A stretch of 52,845 nt of DNA, taken from Heyndrickxia sporothermodurans (GTDB lineage Bacteria > Bacillota > Bacilli > Bacillales > Bacillaceae_C). Shown piece by piece: positions 17,114 to 25,552 of the stretch; position 1 is the first letter of the stretch; each line of letters opens with the position of its first letter. The stretch lies in NCBI RefSeq assembly GCF_016785185.1, contig NZ_JAEKDY010000010.1; one strand, 5' to 3'. Under the pieces are notes generated by a model. That model was not told where the DNA came from. It saw nothing but the letters and a program-made list of their open reading frames with translations, and did no database searches. The position numbers were made by a program, and so were the translations under genes.

Positions 17114-17313
17114 TCGTTTTGTTCTTGAGAAATGTTTTCAGCGGTTCCTTCCAAGTTTTCTTGGGTTCTTGGTTGTCCTCTGAAAAAGAAGTCCCATGGA
17201 TTTCTTCTTTCTGGTTGAGTGTGATGAGGACGCTCCTGTATAACTTCAACATTTTTTGCATGTATGACAAGGTTATCCACATGGATGACCTTTTCGCGTT
17301 TTTGATTAGACAT
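17110..17313 (-). CDS. Small conserved-looking hypothetical protein (67 aa)
   Basis: ATG at 17313 is preceded by GGAGGGGAATT, one of the strongest ribosome binding sites in the window, and the frame ends exactly at the shared terminator. The product is hydrophilic, with a VIHVDNLVIHAKNVEVI strand-like segment followed by a proline/aromatic patch (NPWDFFF) and an acidic Gln-rich tail. I do not recognise the family. Overlapping frames on both strands here lack such start signals and are ignored. Confidence 0.6.
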   Translation of the reverse strand: MSNQKREKVIHVDNLVIHAKNVEVIQERPHHTQPERRNPWDFFFRGQPRTQENLEGTAENISQEQNE

Positions 17314-17515
17314 AATTCCCCTCCTTTTCTCCTTCCTATTTATTAATGGTATTCAATAAATAATAAATGGTATGGGCGCCGACAGTGGTTCCGGTCCATT
17401 TTTCCGACTATTTAACAAAGGGTATTAAAAACATATTCATTACGAGCGTAAAAATCACGATGTGGGGATTGAAGTGGGAAAGATTTTGGAGAGGTTTACA
17501 ATGTGATATCAAAAA

Positions 17516-17567
17516 CGGACACTGAATCCGTTATTTTTATAAAATGAACCTACGGAACCGGTGTCCG
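17516..17567. repeat. Imperfect inverted repeat
   Basis: CGGACAC then TCCGT (from 17516) is mirrored by ACGGA then GTGTCCG (ending 17567), with an AT-rich loop. It could terminate the minus-strand zinc-ribbon remnant at 17623 or be a small mobile repeat. The surrounding 17314-17622 holds nothing else I can support. Confidence 0.55.
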
Positions 17568-17622
17568 CCAAACTCGACTAAATCAAGATTGCGCTTCGGT
17601 CTGCTTCCTTTCCCCCTAAACA

Positions 17623-17799
17623 TTAATCAAGTAAACGATTGGTTTCATCCACGGACATAACTTTCGCAGGTTTCCTGATCCCGTCCGTATTTAATTCCCC
17701 GGTTACATGGCATACATTACATGTATACTGTCATCCTTTAACATCAGAAAGCATACCGGCCCCTTCACAAGCCTTGCATGTAATTTCTCTATTTATCAT
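17623..17799 (-). pseudogene. Small DnaJ-type zinc-ribbon protein with an in-frame TGA
   Basis: ATG 17799 follows AGGAGGG by 6 nt. The frame reads a CKACEGAG zinc knuckle, then TGA at 17731-17733 (codon 23), then continues open with QYTCNVCHVTGEL and ends at TAA 17623. Two CxxC motifs flank the stop as in DnaJ-like zinc ribbons, so the coding unit was a single ~58-aa protein. A TGG (Trp) to TGA change is the simplest explanation. I see no reason to invoke selenocysteine. Confidence 0.6.
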
Positions 17800-17852
17800 C
17801 TTCATCCCTCCTGAATTGGACTACTATTTTTGCCGATTTTTCATATAGTTGA

Positions 17853-17957
17853 TTAATCCACCCGCCTGCGTTGCGAAAGTAAATGTTTCCTGTTAATTTT
17901 ATACCCCAGACTTTTGGCATTTTTACGTAAAAAATTTTGTGTAATGTTTGATGACAT
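17853..17957 (-). CDS. Possible 34-aa basic peptide
   Basis: ATG 17957 with AGGAG 8 nt upstream opens a short basic frame (LRKNAKSLGYKINRK core, QRRRVD end) that stops at 17853, directly upstream of the zinc-ribbon remnant on the same strand. It may be a real small protein, a truncated one, or chance. Unrecognised. Confidence 0.3.
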   Translation of the reverse strand: MSSNITQNFLRKNAKSLGYKINRKHLLSQRRRVD

Positions 17958-18225
17958 CACATACACTCCTAATCATTCACTTTTTTTCCTAGTTAGTTTT
18001 TTGACCTGACTTGAGGAACAATCCCGCTCTTTCCATTTTTAGGACTTTTTCACGATTGAATTCAGTTTTTATCATAAGTAAAATTAAATAGAATGGAAAA
18101 TTGATGCAAAAGTAAGGGATAATTTTCTTACAGTCGACAGTAGTGTTGAAACTTCCTAGTTTATTACGTCATGGAACGAAAACCTTATCTGTTTGGAAAC
18201 GTGAATCCATTGCGGAGGTGAAAGA
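17958..18225. other. Gap before the LXG operon
   Basis: No gene seen. AT-rich sequence presumably holds the promoter of the LXG operon, but I could not pick a convincing -35/-10 pair. Confidence 0.4.
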
Positions 18226-18609
18226 ATGAGTGATGTGGAAAAAGCCGTCAACATTTTAAATCATGAGATATCTAGACTTTCTGGAATAATGTCTGAGAAT
18301 GAATTAAAGATAAAACGCTTATGGAAAGCAAAGAGCAACATCGAAAATGATCAAGAGGAGCTTATTCATCACCAAAAAAAAGTTTATAAGCCTGAATTTT
18401 CATCTAATACTTGGGCAGGTAGGCATGCTTCTAAGCATTTGAACATACTTGATAGAATTAATAGAAGTTATAAGCAGATAGCCAATAATCAAGTTGAAGA
18501 TGTGATCGATGCCATTGAATCGAAAATTAAACAATTGGAGAGTGAAAATCATCATCTTATGAGTTCTGTTATTTCAAAAAGGAGAGAACTATCAGGATTA
18601 AGAAATTAG
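18226..18609 (+). CDS. YwqH-like T7SS partner protein (DUF5082-like)
   Basis: A 127-aa almost entirely helical protein with two long amphipathic segments (residues 1-50 and 80-125) around a TWAGRHASKHL hinge. GGAGGTGAAAG precedes the ATG. Position as first gene before a second small helical protein and an LXG protein matches the ywqH-ywqI-ywqJ and yxiB-C-D arrangement of Bacillus subtilis. Such proteins (Lap-type) pair with the LXG domain and form the T7SS targeting stack. Family assignment rests on size, fold and context. Confidence 0.75.
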   Translation: MSDVEKAVNILNHEISRLSGIMSENELKIKRLWKAKSNIENDQEELIHHQKKVYKPEFSSNTWAGRHASKHLNILDRINRSYKQIANNQVEDVIDAIESKIKQLESENHHLMSSVISKRRELSGLRN

Positions 18610-18613
18610 ACGA

Positions 18614-18913
18614 ATGGAGAAAACAATGCAGGAGATTAAAGTAGTAAAAAGTGAAATAGAACCTATATTGCGCGATTTAATTGCAGTGACAAATAGGCTA
18701 GATTTGAATCAACCAAAAACGGAGTTCCTAAAGTCCACCCTTAGCGTCATTAATAAAATTGAAGACATTGAACAGAACTATTATGAACTCCTTAAAAAAT
18801 ATAAATCCCTTTTACTTACTACTGAAAATGAAGCATGGTCTGCTATTGAAAGGTTTATTGAAGCGGAGAATAAAATAGCGGATAGTACTTTTGGTAAGGA
18901 GACCGTGCGATGA
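18614..18913 (+). CDS. YwqI-like T7SS partner protein (DUF5344-like)
   Basis: A 99-aa helical-hairpin protein starting 4 nt after the previous gene. Helices span about residues 5-32 and 35-90, without signal peptide or cysteines, and it contains the NEAWSAIERFIEAE segment. Its TGA at 18911-18913 overlaps an ATG at 18910 (ATGA), the expected start of the LXG gene, so the two were translationally coupled. It likely binds the LXG domain together with the preceding protein. Confidence 0.72.
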   Translation: MEKTMQEIKVVKSEIEPILRDLIAVTNRLDLNQPKTEFLKSTLSVINKIEDIEQNYYELLKKYKSLLLTTENEAWSAIERFIEAENKIADSTFGKETVR

Positions 18914-18919
18914 AAATTT

Positions 18920-20425
18920 TTGAAAGTATCCGAGCTTACTCATGCAATTGATCTTATCATTATGAAAAAGAAAACGGAAAAAAAGCAACTTCTGGCTATT
19001 CATAATGCAGTGAAAAAAGTTATTGGATTGGACGATGCTTTAAAGGGCGAAGGCGGAAATGCCATACGGGAAAATTTCACGGTTCTTCACATACCTGTTC
19101 TTTTATTATTAGAAGAATTCCTTGATCGCTATATCGATGAACTACGGGAAATTAAAAACGTCGTAGAACACTATGAATCCCAGGATGGACTTGTCCGTGA
19201 GGATTTCATTGAACACGATGCCAAGCTCGGTCTTACCAAGGTAGAAGAAAGATTACATAATACCTTACAAAACATTCAGCATCATTTGAGTTCGGTCAAT
19301 GATTTGGTAGCCGCTCCCACATTCAACACACGAACATTTGACACATATATAAGCGATGCAAAAGCACATCTTCGTGAAACAATTGACGATTTAGACCACC
19401 TCGATCATAACAGTACAACTAAGCTAAACCCCTCCACCGAAAAATTGCAGGAAATCCAGCAATATACAGGGAAAATCAGCAACTGGACAAAGAATGGAAT
19501 ATTCTTAAGTGAAAAAGAGGTTGGTGAAGCCGGGGAATCACTAAGCGGGGATACATTCCAGAAGATGGTTGATGACTTAGGGCTGGTTACTTTAATTAGA
19601 AACACAGGAGTTAGTTTTGGTGCCGCCATCATGAATTCTGGTAAACTCCTAAGAATTGGTGATTTGCATTTTAAAATGTTTAAGCACAAAGGCAAAATTT
19701 ATATTAAAATTAAAGGTCAGGAACTTAAAAATATAAGAGATTATGAGAAATATCGTAAATTACTCGTAGAAAACCTTGGTGGTAAGTGGAAATGGAATCG
19801 TGACTTGGTAACAGAGCTCGTTAATGGAGGAATTCCTCTTTATGATAAGATTGGTAATAAGTTATTTCGAACAAATAGTAATAAATTTACGAATAGCCAA
19901 TTTGAAGATTTAAGAAATTATGTAGATCGAGTAGATCAATCTAAATTAAAGGTTGCAAGCAAGACATTTAAAGATGAAATGAAAATTTGGGAGAGTTTTA
20001 AAGGTTGGAAAAGCGCTTCAAATTTAACCAAACTTGGAAAAGGTACTGGAATTTTAGGTACCGGCCTTACTGTGTATGATGACTTTGTAGGTAATTTTTA
20101 TAATGATAAAACAGGTAAGTGGGAATATACGGGTGGAAAGCAAATTAAGAAATTCGCAGTAGATACAACGATTGATCTAGCTGCAGGTGCCGGGGCTATG
20201 GCAGCTGGAGCAGCGTATGGATCAGCGCTCTTACCTCCTGCTGGTACGGTAGTAGGTGCGGTAGCAGGTGCTCTAGTTTTTGGCGTAACAAACGTAAAAA
20301 TTCCTATATTAGAACCGCCACAAAGTGTAGTCGAAGTAACAAAAGACATTGCTAATAAAGCTGTTGATAAAGTTTGGGACTGTGCAAAAGATGTCGGAAA
20401 AACACTTGATAAGATTTTTTGGTAA
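18920..20425 (+). CDS. LXG-domain T7SS effector with glycine-rich, probably membrane-active C-terminus
   Basis: From TTG 18920 the protein has 501 aa. Residues 1-~200 form the LXG helical domain (SELTHAIDLI, KKVIGLDDALKGEGGNAIR, LEEFLDRYIDEL). The middle (200-400) is mixed. The C-terminus (about 420-475) is a Gly/Ala-rich hydrophobic stretch (AAGAGAMAAGAAYGSA, GTVVGAVAGALVFGV) resembling glycine-zipper pore-forming LXG toxins such as TelE. No nuclease or NADase motif was seen. The natural start appears to be ATG 18910 (ATGA overlap), but one extra base by codon 5 throws that frame off; TTG 18920 restores it with no separate ribosome binding site. The toxin class is inferred. Confidence 0.8.
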   Translation: MKVSELTHAIDLIIMKKKTEKKQLLAIHNAVKKVIGLDDALKGEGGNAIRENFTVLHIPVLLLLEEFLDRYIDELREIKNVVEHYESQDGLVREDFIEHDAKLGLTKVEERLHNTLQNIQHHLSSVNDLVAAPTFNTRTFDTYISDAKAHLRETIDDLDHLDHNSTTKLNPSTEKLQEIQQYTGKISNWTKNGIFLSEKEVGEAGESLSGDTFQKMVDDLGLVTLIRNTGVSFGAAIMNSGKLLRIGDLHFKMFKHKGKIYIKIKGQELKNIRDYEKYRKLLVENLGGKWKWNRDLVTELVNGGIPLYDKIGNKLFRTNSNKFTNSQFEDLRNYVDRVDQSKLKVASKTFKDEMKIWESFKGWKSASNLTKLGKGTGILGTGLTVYDDFVGNFYNDKTGKWEYTGGKQIKKFAVDTTIDLAAGAGAMAAGAAYGSALLPPAGTVVGAVAGALVFGVTNVKIPILEPPQSVVEVTKDIANKAVDKVWDCAKDVGKTLDKIFW

Positions 20426-20439
20426 AGTTGGAGGTTTAT

Positions 20440-21306
20440 ATGTTAAAAGAGTGTGTTGAAGATGATTTTTATGAGTTAAGGATGGTAGCAGTAGATCGGT
20501 TAAGCCCTGATGGCATTTCTGTATTTTTCTGGGGTGCTTTCGCAATAAGTGCCGTAGTAACAAGCGTGCTGGATTTGGGGATTTTTGGGAGTAGCCACCA
20601 TGTCACAAGCATTTTTTGGGTTATAATTGCGAATGTTAGTATTGTTCTTTTAATAACCCAATTATTATTTACATTTTTGTATTCAAAGGAAAAATACGCC
20701 TATCGTTTTCAAAGATTGCAATCAATATTATTGAGTATTATTTCATTAAAAACGTCTACTGAATTTTATTTAGCTCTTCTAATATTTTGCATGGGAAAAA
20801 ATGTACCTAATAACATTAGGACTACTGCTATTATTTTATGTATTGGTGGGCTAATCTATTTGATTGTTTCAACAATTAGAGGTATCCAAAGGGTTAGAAA
20901 AGGTGAATTTCGCAAAGGTGGAAAAGGATTATATAATTTTGCACAGTCAAAAGCTCAAATCAGTTTTCCCATCGTATTTGGTGTTACGATGCTCGGGGGA
21001 TCAATTTTCAAGGTGTTATCCGATTCATCAGTCAGCTTTGGTCCATTATTACAATTGTATTTTTTTCTTTTATTATGTGTTGTCTTTCAATACGCCGTTG
21101 CCTTTGCCTGGCCAGAGTTTTTCTTACTTACTTATTGTAAATTCAGGTTTGATTCGTTCATCATCCCAATGCCTAAGCGACCTATTAAAGAAAATAAAAC
21201 CACCAAACGGACCAAGACTAGGAAGAATCAAACATACCTAGTGACCCATCATAATAAACAAAAGAAGAAATCAACTGAAAAGAAGGTCGGTGGAGGAAAA
21301 AAATGA
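20440..21306 (+). CDS. Polytopic membrane protein, candidate immunity protein
   Basis: A 288-aa protein from ATG 20440 (TTGGAGG 6 nt upstream; the in-frame TTG at 20419 lies inside the LXG gene and is not preferred). Five to six hydrophobic segments follow a short cytoplasmic start, for example ISVFFWGAFAISAVV, VSIVLLITQLLFTFL, TAIILCIGGLIYLIV and LYFFLLLCVVFQYAVAF. A very basic tail ends KKVGGGKK. It begins 14 nt after the effector stop. Membrane-depolarising T7 toxins are typically countered by multi-TM immunity proteins made by the next gene, so that is my inference. I do not recognise a named family. Confidence 0.75.
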   Translation: MLKECVEDDFYELRMVAVDRLSPDGISVFFWGAFAISAVVTSVLDLGIFGSSHHVTSIFWVIIANVSIVLLITQLLFTFLYSKEKYAYRFQRLQSILLSIISLKTSTEFYLALLIFCMGKNVPNNIRTTAIILCIGGLIYLIVSTIRGIQRVRKGEFRKGGKGLYNFAQSKAQISFPIVFGVTMLGGSIFKVLSDSSVSFGPLLQLYFFLLLCVVFQYAVAFAWPEFFLLTYCKFRFDSFIIPMPKRPIKENKTTKRTKTRKNQTYLVTHHNKQKKKSTEKKVGGGKK

Positions 21307-21752
21307 AAATCAAACGGTGTCCGATAATTTTTCATAATGTAATAAGTACTTCCGCAAGATGTAAAACAAACGGGTGGCACATTGTAGCAAGAGACTTTCG
21401 AAATGCCATTATTAAAAATGGATTATATAGCACTGGCCCGATTATTTACAAAGTCTCTCATTTTGATAAATCAGTGAGTGAGGCTGATTATACGTTTTAT
21501 ATGCCAGTGAATACATCTATACAAATGGAGGATAATGACAAATATCGATTTGATGAATTGTGGAAGTTTGATGACGGTTTAGCGTATAGACATGCAGATG
21601 TAGAAGATGACATTGAAGAGTCTTACGAATTACTTCATGCCTCTGCTAAAGCATATAATCTGAAATTAGAGGAAACATTTTACCATATTTATTTAGATGT
21701 GTACGGAGAAGGGATCATTGATATTTACGCACCGATAGTAAGGGAGGCATAA
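21303..21752 (+). CDS. DUF5085-like protein, copy 1
   Basis: A 149-aa soluble protein whose ATG overlaps the previous stop (ATGA). It reads like a GyrI/SRPBCC-sized alpha/beta protein: CPIIFHNVISTSARCK, then GPIIYKVSHFDKSVSEADYTFYMPVN, ending with DIYAPIV. The gene directly downstream has the same layout (GPLFYSITNVPMDEMVHAELFMPIK), so the two are paralogues. Proteins of this type are common in LXG operons of Bacillus. The role is unknown; accessory or immunity function is inferred from position. Confidence 0.65.
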   Translation: MKIKRCPIIFHNVISTSARCKTNGWHIVARDFRNAIIKNGLYSTGPIIYKVSHFDKSVSEADYTFYMPVNTSIQMEDNDKYRFDELWKFDDGLAYRHADVEDDIEESYELLHASAKAYNLKLEETFYHIYLDVYGEGIIDIYAPIVREA

Positions 21753-21753
21753 G

Positions 21754-22194
21754 ATGATCAATCCTAAAGATGCGATCCGTTATACTAATGTCCTATCTAA
21801 GCGCGTTTATTTCCACTATACAGAAATTGATAGCATCTTGAAGCAGTTTTTACATGAAGTAATTCAACAAAAGGCAACGATAAAGGGACCATTATTCTAT
21901 TCAATAACGAACGTTCCTATGGACGAAATGGTGCATGCTGAATTATTTATGCCTATTAAAGAGGATAGCATTGTAACAATGGAAGATTACTATTTTCATA
22001 GTTATTATAACGTTGAGGACATGCTCTCGATTTGTTTATTTGACCATTTTGAACAGAAAACAGAAATAGCTTATCACATGTTATTGGATTATATCGAGCA
22101 CAATGGATTAAATCAAATCACCCCCTTTTATCACGTTATATCAGGTGACGAAATATTCCAATATGTATTTATAAAAGTTGGAGTCTCGTCGTAG
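21754..22194 (+). CDS. DUF5085-like protein, copy 2
   Basis: A 146-aa paralogue of the preceding gene starting 1 nt after its stop, with an AGGGAGGCATAAG site just before the ATG. Shared landmarks are the N-terminal strand after a short helix, the GPLFYSITNVPMDE core, the ELFMPIKED strand and the C-terminal FQYVFIKVGV. Divergence between the copies is large, so this is an old duplication. Function is not known; likely an accessory component of the LXG module. Confidence 0.65.
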   Translation: MINPKDAIRYTNVLSKRVYFHYTEIDSILKQFLHEVIQQKATIKGPLFYSITNVPMDEMVHAELFMPIKEDSIVTMEDYYFHSYYNVEDMLSICLFDHFEQKTEIAYHMLLDYIEHNGLNQITPFYHVISGDEIFQYVFIKVGVSS

Positions 22195-22233
22195 AAACAA
22201 TAAGAACACATTTGTAAATATGGAGGCATGTAA

Positions 22234-22638
22234 ATGTTAAAGGAAAATGATATTATCAATTATTTAAAAGAACATGATCTTTACGATCCAACTGGACAAG
22301 ACAAAATTGTATGTGGAGTAATTATGCCCTCGACTTTGGATTATGTTTTATATGGTGCTGGATCAGTCCTTTCGACAAAGTTCAATGTCTTAAATTACTC
22401 AGATAAAGGGCTTGTCATCATTCCAATCGATAATCTTACCGGAAAAATCGTACAGAACGCACATGTTTTCATTCCAAAGGATCAAATTACTAATATTGAA
22501 TTAAAATCAAAACTTGCAAGTTATAAAGTGAAATTTGATACTGCTAACGGCTCAACTAGTTTTAAAGTTAATAAATTAATGATTGGTGCCGGCTGGCATA
22601 AAAAAAACCTTCAAAGTTTTTTAAGTTCAATAGGTTAA
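22234..22638 (+). CDS. Unassigned last gene of the LXG operon (134 aa)
   Basis: A soluble alpha/beta protein of 134 aa with a ribosome binding site TATGGAGG. A helical N-terminus (DIINYLKEHDLYD) leads to beta-strand-like segments (KGLVIIPIDNLTG, KLASYKVKFDTANG) resembling a bacterial PH-like domain, and a terminal helix. It sits 39 nt after the second DUF5085-like gene and is followed by a strong terminator, so it ends the operon. I do not recognise it with confidence. Confidence 0.6.
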   Translation: MLKENDIINYLKEHDLYDPTGQDKIVCGVIMPSTLDYVLYGAGSVLSTKFNVLNYSDKGLVIIPIDNLTGKIVQNAHVFIPKDQITNIELKSKLASYKVKFDTANGSTSFKVNKLMIGAGWHKKNLQSFLSSIG

Positions 22639-22658
22639 GAGGAAGGAAACAGTGGGGG

Positions 22659-22697
22659 ATGGCCTATTGCTTTGTTGATGCAATAGGCCATTAATGT
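22659..22697 (+). terminator. Terminator closing the LXG operon
   Basis: ATGGCCTATTGC (22659-22670) pairs perfectly with GCAATAGGCCAT (22680-22691), followed by TAATGTTTTTG. It separates the LXG operon from the VWA gene. Confidence 0.9.
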
Positions 22698-22852
22698 TTT
22701 TGTATCCTTTCTGATGTTTGCTAGCCTCCATAAGGAAATGTTTATACATATGAACTAGTACGAATGAAATAGGAGTTTTGAACTCTCCCAAAAATGTATA
22801 GATTTAGGTATGATGGTAATATATATCCATTATTTAGAAGGGGACATGAACT

Positions 22853-24235
22853 GTGAAAAAGCTTTTATATGTATTCTTATTTTTGTCACTCATTTTGGCG
22901 GCATGCTCGAAGGATGTTTCACAGTCACCAAATGCGGATAAAGACAAAAAACAGTCCACTGAAGTGAAACAAGTAGAGGAAAAGTCAGAAAACGAGTACA
23001 CGGCAAAGGAAGTTAAGTATTAGGACATTGAGATGCCGAAACGTGAATTATCAGATATTGAAAAAGAATTACTTCGTTATCCTGGAAAATACAGCGGCGA
23101 TCAATACGACGAAGAAAAAGTAAAAGAAGCACTGGATCAGTTGCCTGATGACTTAACGAAGGAACAGTATATGGAGGAGTTAAAGTTTTTATTGAGCGAG
23201 GATTATCATAAAGAAATGGAAACATTATTAAACTTTGATTCTACTGTTAATATTTCTGTTGATCGACCTGATGAGTCAGTTGAGATACCGGGCATGAAAA
23301 CCGCACATTACGCCATTTTAATCGATGCTAGTGGGAGTATGAAAGCTTCTGTTGGTGGGAAATCAAGAATGGAAGTAGCAAAGGAAGCAGTTCTTGAATT
23401 TGCTGAGCAAATTCCGGAAAATGCGACTATTTCGATGCGTGTTTATGGTCATAAAGGCACAGGAAGTGATTCTGATAAAAAAATGTCTTGCAGCAGTTCA
23501 GAGAATTTTTATAATGGTCGCTTTGACAAGTCAAAATTTAACCAATCATTGAAAAAGGTAAAACCAGCGGGTTGGACGCCTATTGGTCTTGCGTTAAATA
23601 AAGTAAAAGAAGATATTCCTAAAAATACGGATGAGGTTGTCGTATATGTAGTAAGCGACGGCATTGAAACATGTGGTGGGAACCCAGTCAAGGCCGCAAA
23701 AGCGTTAGTGTCGGCAGATATTGAAACGGTTGTAAACATAATTGGGTTTGACGTAGATAATAAGGGGCAGAAATTACTGAAAAATGTGGCGAGTGCTGGA
23801 AACGGTGAATTTACGTATGTTAATTCGGAACGTGATTTGAAAAAGTATTTACGAGCACAATATGAAGAAATTCAAAAAGCATGGATCGAATGGAAGGAAG
23901 AAGGAAAAAGAAAAGCAATTGACTTAAAAGAAGAAAAGAAAACATTAGCAATAAACACGAAGGAAAGCATGAAAGAAAAAAGCATTCGTGAAAAAGAACG
24001 AATGAAACAAGCAGGGGAATATTTAAAAACGCGATTTGAGGATTACAGTCATCCGGCTAGACAATTATTCTCTAAAATTGTTAGTTATGGGGATAGTAAA
24101 TGGAAGTATGCAGTCGATACAGGTAACCTTATGTGGAGAGAAGTTGTCGATAATGGCAATGATGAGTGGAGGAAATTTGTAGATGAGGGAAACAAAAAAA
24201 TTAAAGAAACGATTGATAAGAAAAATGGAAACTAA
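22853..24235 (+). pseudogene. VWA-domain lipoprotein interrupted by an in-frame TAG
   Basis: GTG 22853 (AAGGGGA upstream) opens a lipoprotein signal peptide (lipobox ILAAC) and a Lys/Gln-rich linker, then TAG at 22021+1000 (23021-23023, codon 57). The same frame continues directly with DIEMPKRELSDIEKELLRY and a complete von Willebrand A domain: MIDAS DASGSMKAS, the Thr in GWTPIG, and VVSDGIETCGG. A charged helical tail carries WR..VD.GN repeats. The 400-codon downstream part has an ATG at 23033 but no ribosome binding site and no signal peptide, so the intact gene was one ~460-aa lipoprotein resembling B. subtilis YwmC/YwmD. It is a pseudogene unless the amber codon is read through. Confidence 0.8.
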
Positions 24236-24276
24236 AGCAAGGGACTACTAAAACAAGGGACTACTAAAACAACGAA

Positions 24277-24304
24277 AAGCACACTCGATAGGAAGAGTGT
24301 GCTT
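24277..24304. terminator. Terminator between convergent genes
   Basis: AAGCACACTC (24277-24286) pairs with GAGTGTGCTT (24295-24304), placed between the VWA gene and the convergent amidohydrolase. A short direct repeat, GGGACTACTAAAACAA, lies just before it (24241 onward). Confidence 0.8.
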
Positions 24305-24314
24305 CAATATGAAT

Positions 24315-25475
24315 CTATTCACCATTCAATGCCAATTGAATCATCAACTCAATGGCGGTAGGGATCGCATCTTCATCAATATCGAATAAAGGATGGTGAT
24401 GCGGGTATTTGCTTTTTTCACTTTGCATGCCTACATTAATGAAGGCACCTGTTTTTTCCTTTAAATAATACGAAAAATCTTCAGCCCCCATGGATGGTTC
24501 CATTGGTTCAAACGCTTCTTCACCGAATATATCTTGGATCACCTTTAACGCATATTCACATGCTTCAGGGTGATTGTACAATGGTGGTGTCCCTTCGATA
24601 AATTGATAGTGCCCCTTAGCCCCAAAGCTTGCACAAATGGACTCTGTTAATTGAGCTGTTTTTTTGTTCATTAGTTCAGCAGCCTCGAATGTCATTGCTC
24701 GAATCGTCCCTTGTAGTTTCACTTCAGACGGAATAACATTGTAGGAATTTCCGGCCTGCATTCCACCGAAAGAGATCACGCCGGCATGTAATGGATGTAA
24801 ATTTCTGCTGACAATGGACTGAAAGGCTTGGATCAGATGTGTCGCGATATAAATTGGGTCCACTGCGTCTTGTGGTTGGCCACCGTGTCCGCCAACACCT
24901 TCAATCGTAATATCGAAATCATCACTGGAGGCCATGGCAAAGCCGGATGCAAAGCCAATTTTGCCTAGCGGAAGCCTTGACATTAAATGAATACCATAAA
25001 TCACATCGACTCCATCTAATACTCCCTCCTTGACAAGCTGTTGTGCCCCACTTGGTGACGCTTCTTCGGAACTTTGAAAAATAAATACAATATTGTTTTT
25101 CACTTGGTCGGGATGGCTACTCATCCATTTCGCAACGGCGAGTAATATCGCTGTATGGCCATCGTGTCCGCAACCATGCATAACACCGGGAACGGTTGAT
25201 ATGTATGGCTTGTCACCCTCTTCGTAAAGAGGAAGAGCATCCATATCGGCTCTAAGTGCAACCGTCTTTTTTCCTTCGGTGCCTTTAAAATAGGCGATTA
25301 CATTTGGTTCCGAGAAACGTGAATCGACGGGAATGCCGAACTCAGCTAATTTCTCCTTTACATAAGCGGCAGTTTCAAACTCCTGACCTGACAGTTCTGG
25401 ATGCATATGAAAATGCCTGCGTTGTTCAATTGTCCAAGCTTTTAAGGCTGAATCTACTAGTTTTGTCTGTAACAT
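24315..25475 (-). CDS. M20-family amidohydrolase (N-acyl-L-amino-acid/peptide hydrolase)
   Basis: A 386-aa cytosolic metallohydrolase. The M20D pattern is complete: HMHPELSGQEFETA, metal-binding DMDALP, MHGCGHDGHTA, and SSEEASPSGAQ with the catalytic Glu. The dimerisation domain contains GVGGHGGQPQDAVDP, and a late His lies in PHHHPLFDID. This group removes acyl or indole-acyl groups from amino acids or hydrolyses aminobenzoyl conjugates. GGAGGG precedes the ATG. The transporter gene 78 nt upstream on the same strand probably supplies the substrate. Confidence 0.9.
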   Translation of the reverse strand: MLQTKLVDSALKAWTIEQRRHFHMHPELSGQEFETAAYVKEKLAEFGIPVDSRFSEPNVIAYFKGTEGKKTVALRADMDALPLYEEGDKPYISTVPGVMHGCGHDGHTAILLAVAKWMSSHPDQVKNNIVFIFQSSEEASPSGAQQLVKEGVLDGVDVIYGIHLMSRLPLGKIGFASGFAMASSDDFDITIEGVGGHGGQPQDAVDPIYIATHLIQAFQSIVSRNLHPLHAGVISFGGMQAGNSYNVIPSEVKLQGTIRAMTFEAAELMNKKTAQLTESICASFGAKGHYQFIEGTPPLYNHPEACEYALKVIQDIFGEEAFEPMEPSMGAEDFSYYLKEKTGAFINVGMQSEKSKYPHHHPLFDIDEDAIPTAIELMIQLALNGE

Positions 25476-25552
25476 GATGAACCCTCCGAAATTCTTTATT
25501 GAGTATTTAATTAGACATAAGGTGCAATTCTTCCTGTTTCATGGATATTATT

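Noticed and set aside
17731..17733. In-frame TGA between CxxC motifs as selenocysteine
   Set aside because: The TGA is not inside a CxxU-type redox motif, no SECIS-like hairpin is evident directly after it, and a Trp-to-stop change explains it more simply.
17639..17848. 69-codon plus-strand ORF
   Set aside because: It is antisense to the zinc-ribbon remnant, which has a strong ribosome binding site and recognisable CxxC motifs.
20864..21241. 125-codon ORF overlapping the membrane immunity candidate
   Set aside because: It is out of frame within a well-supported membrane protein gene and has no ribosome binding site.
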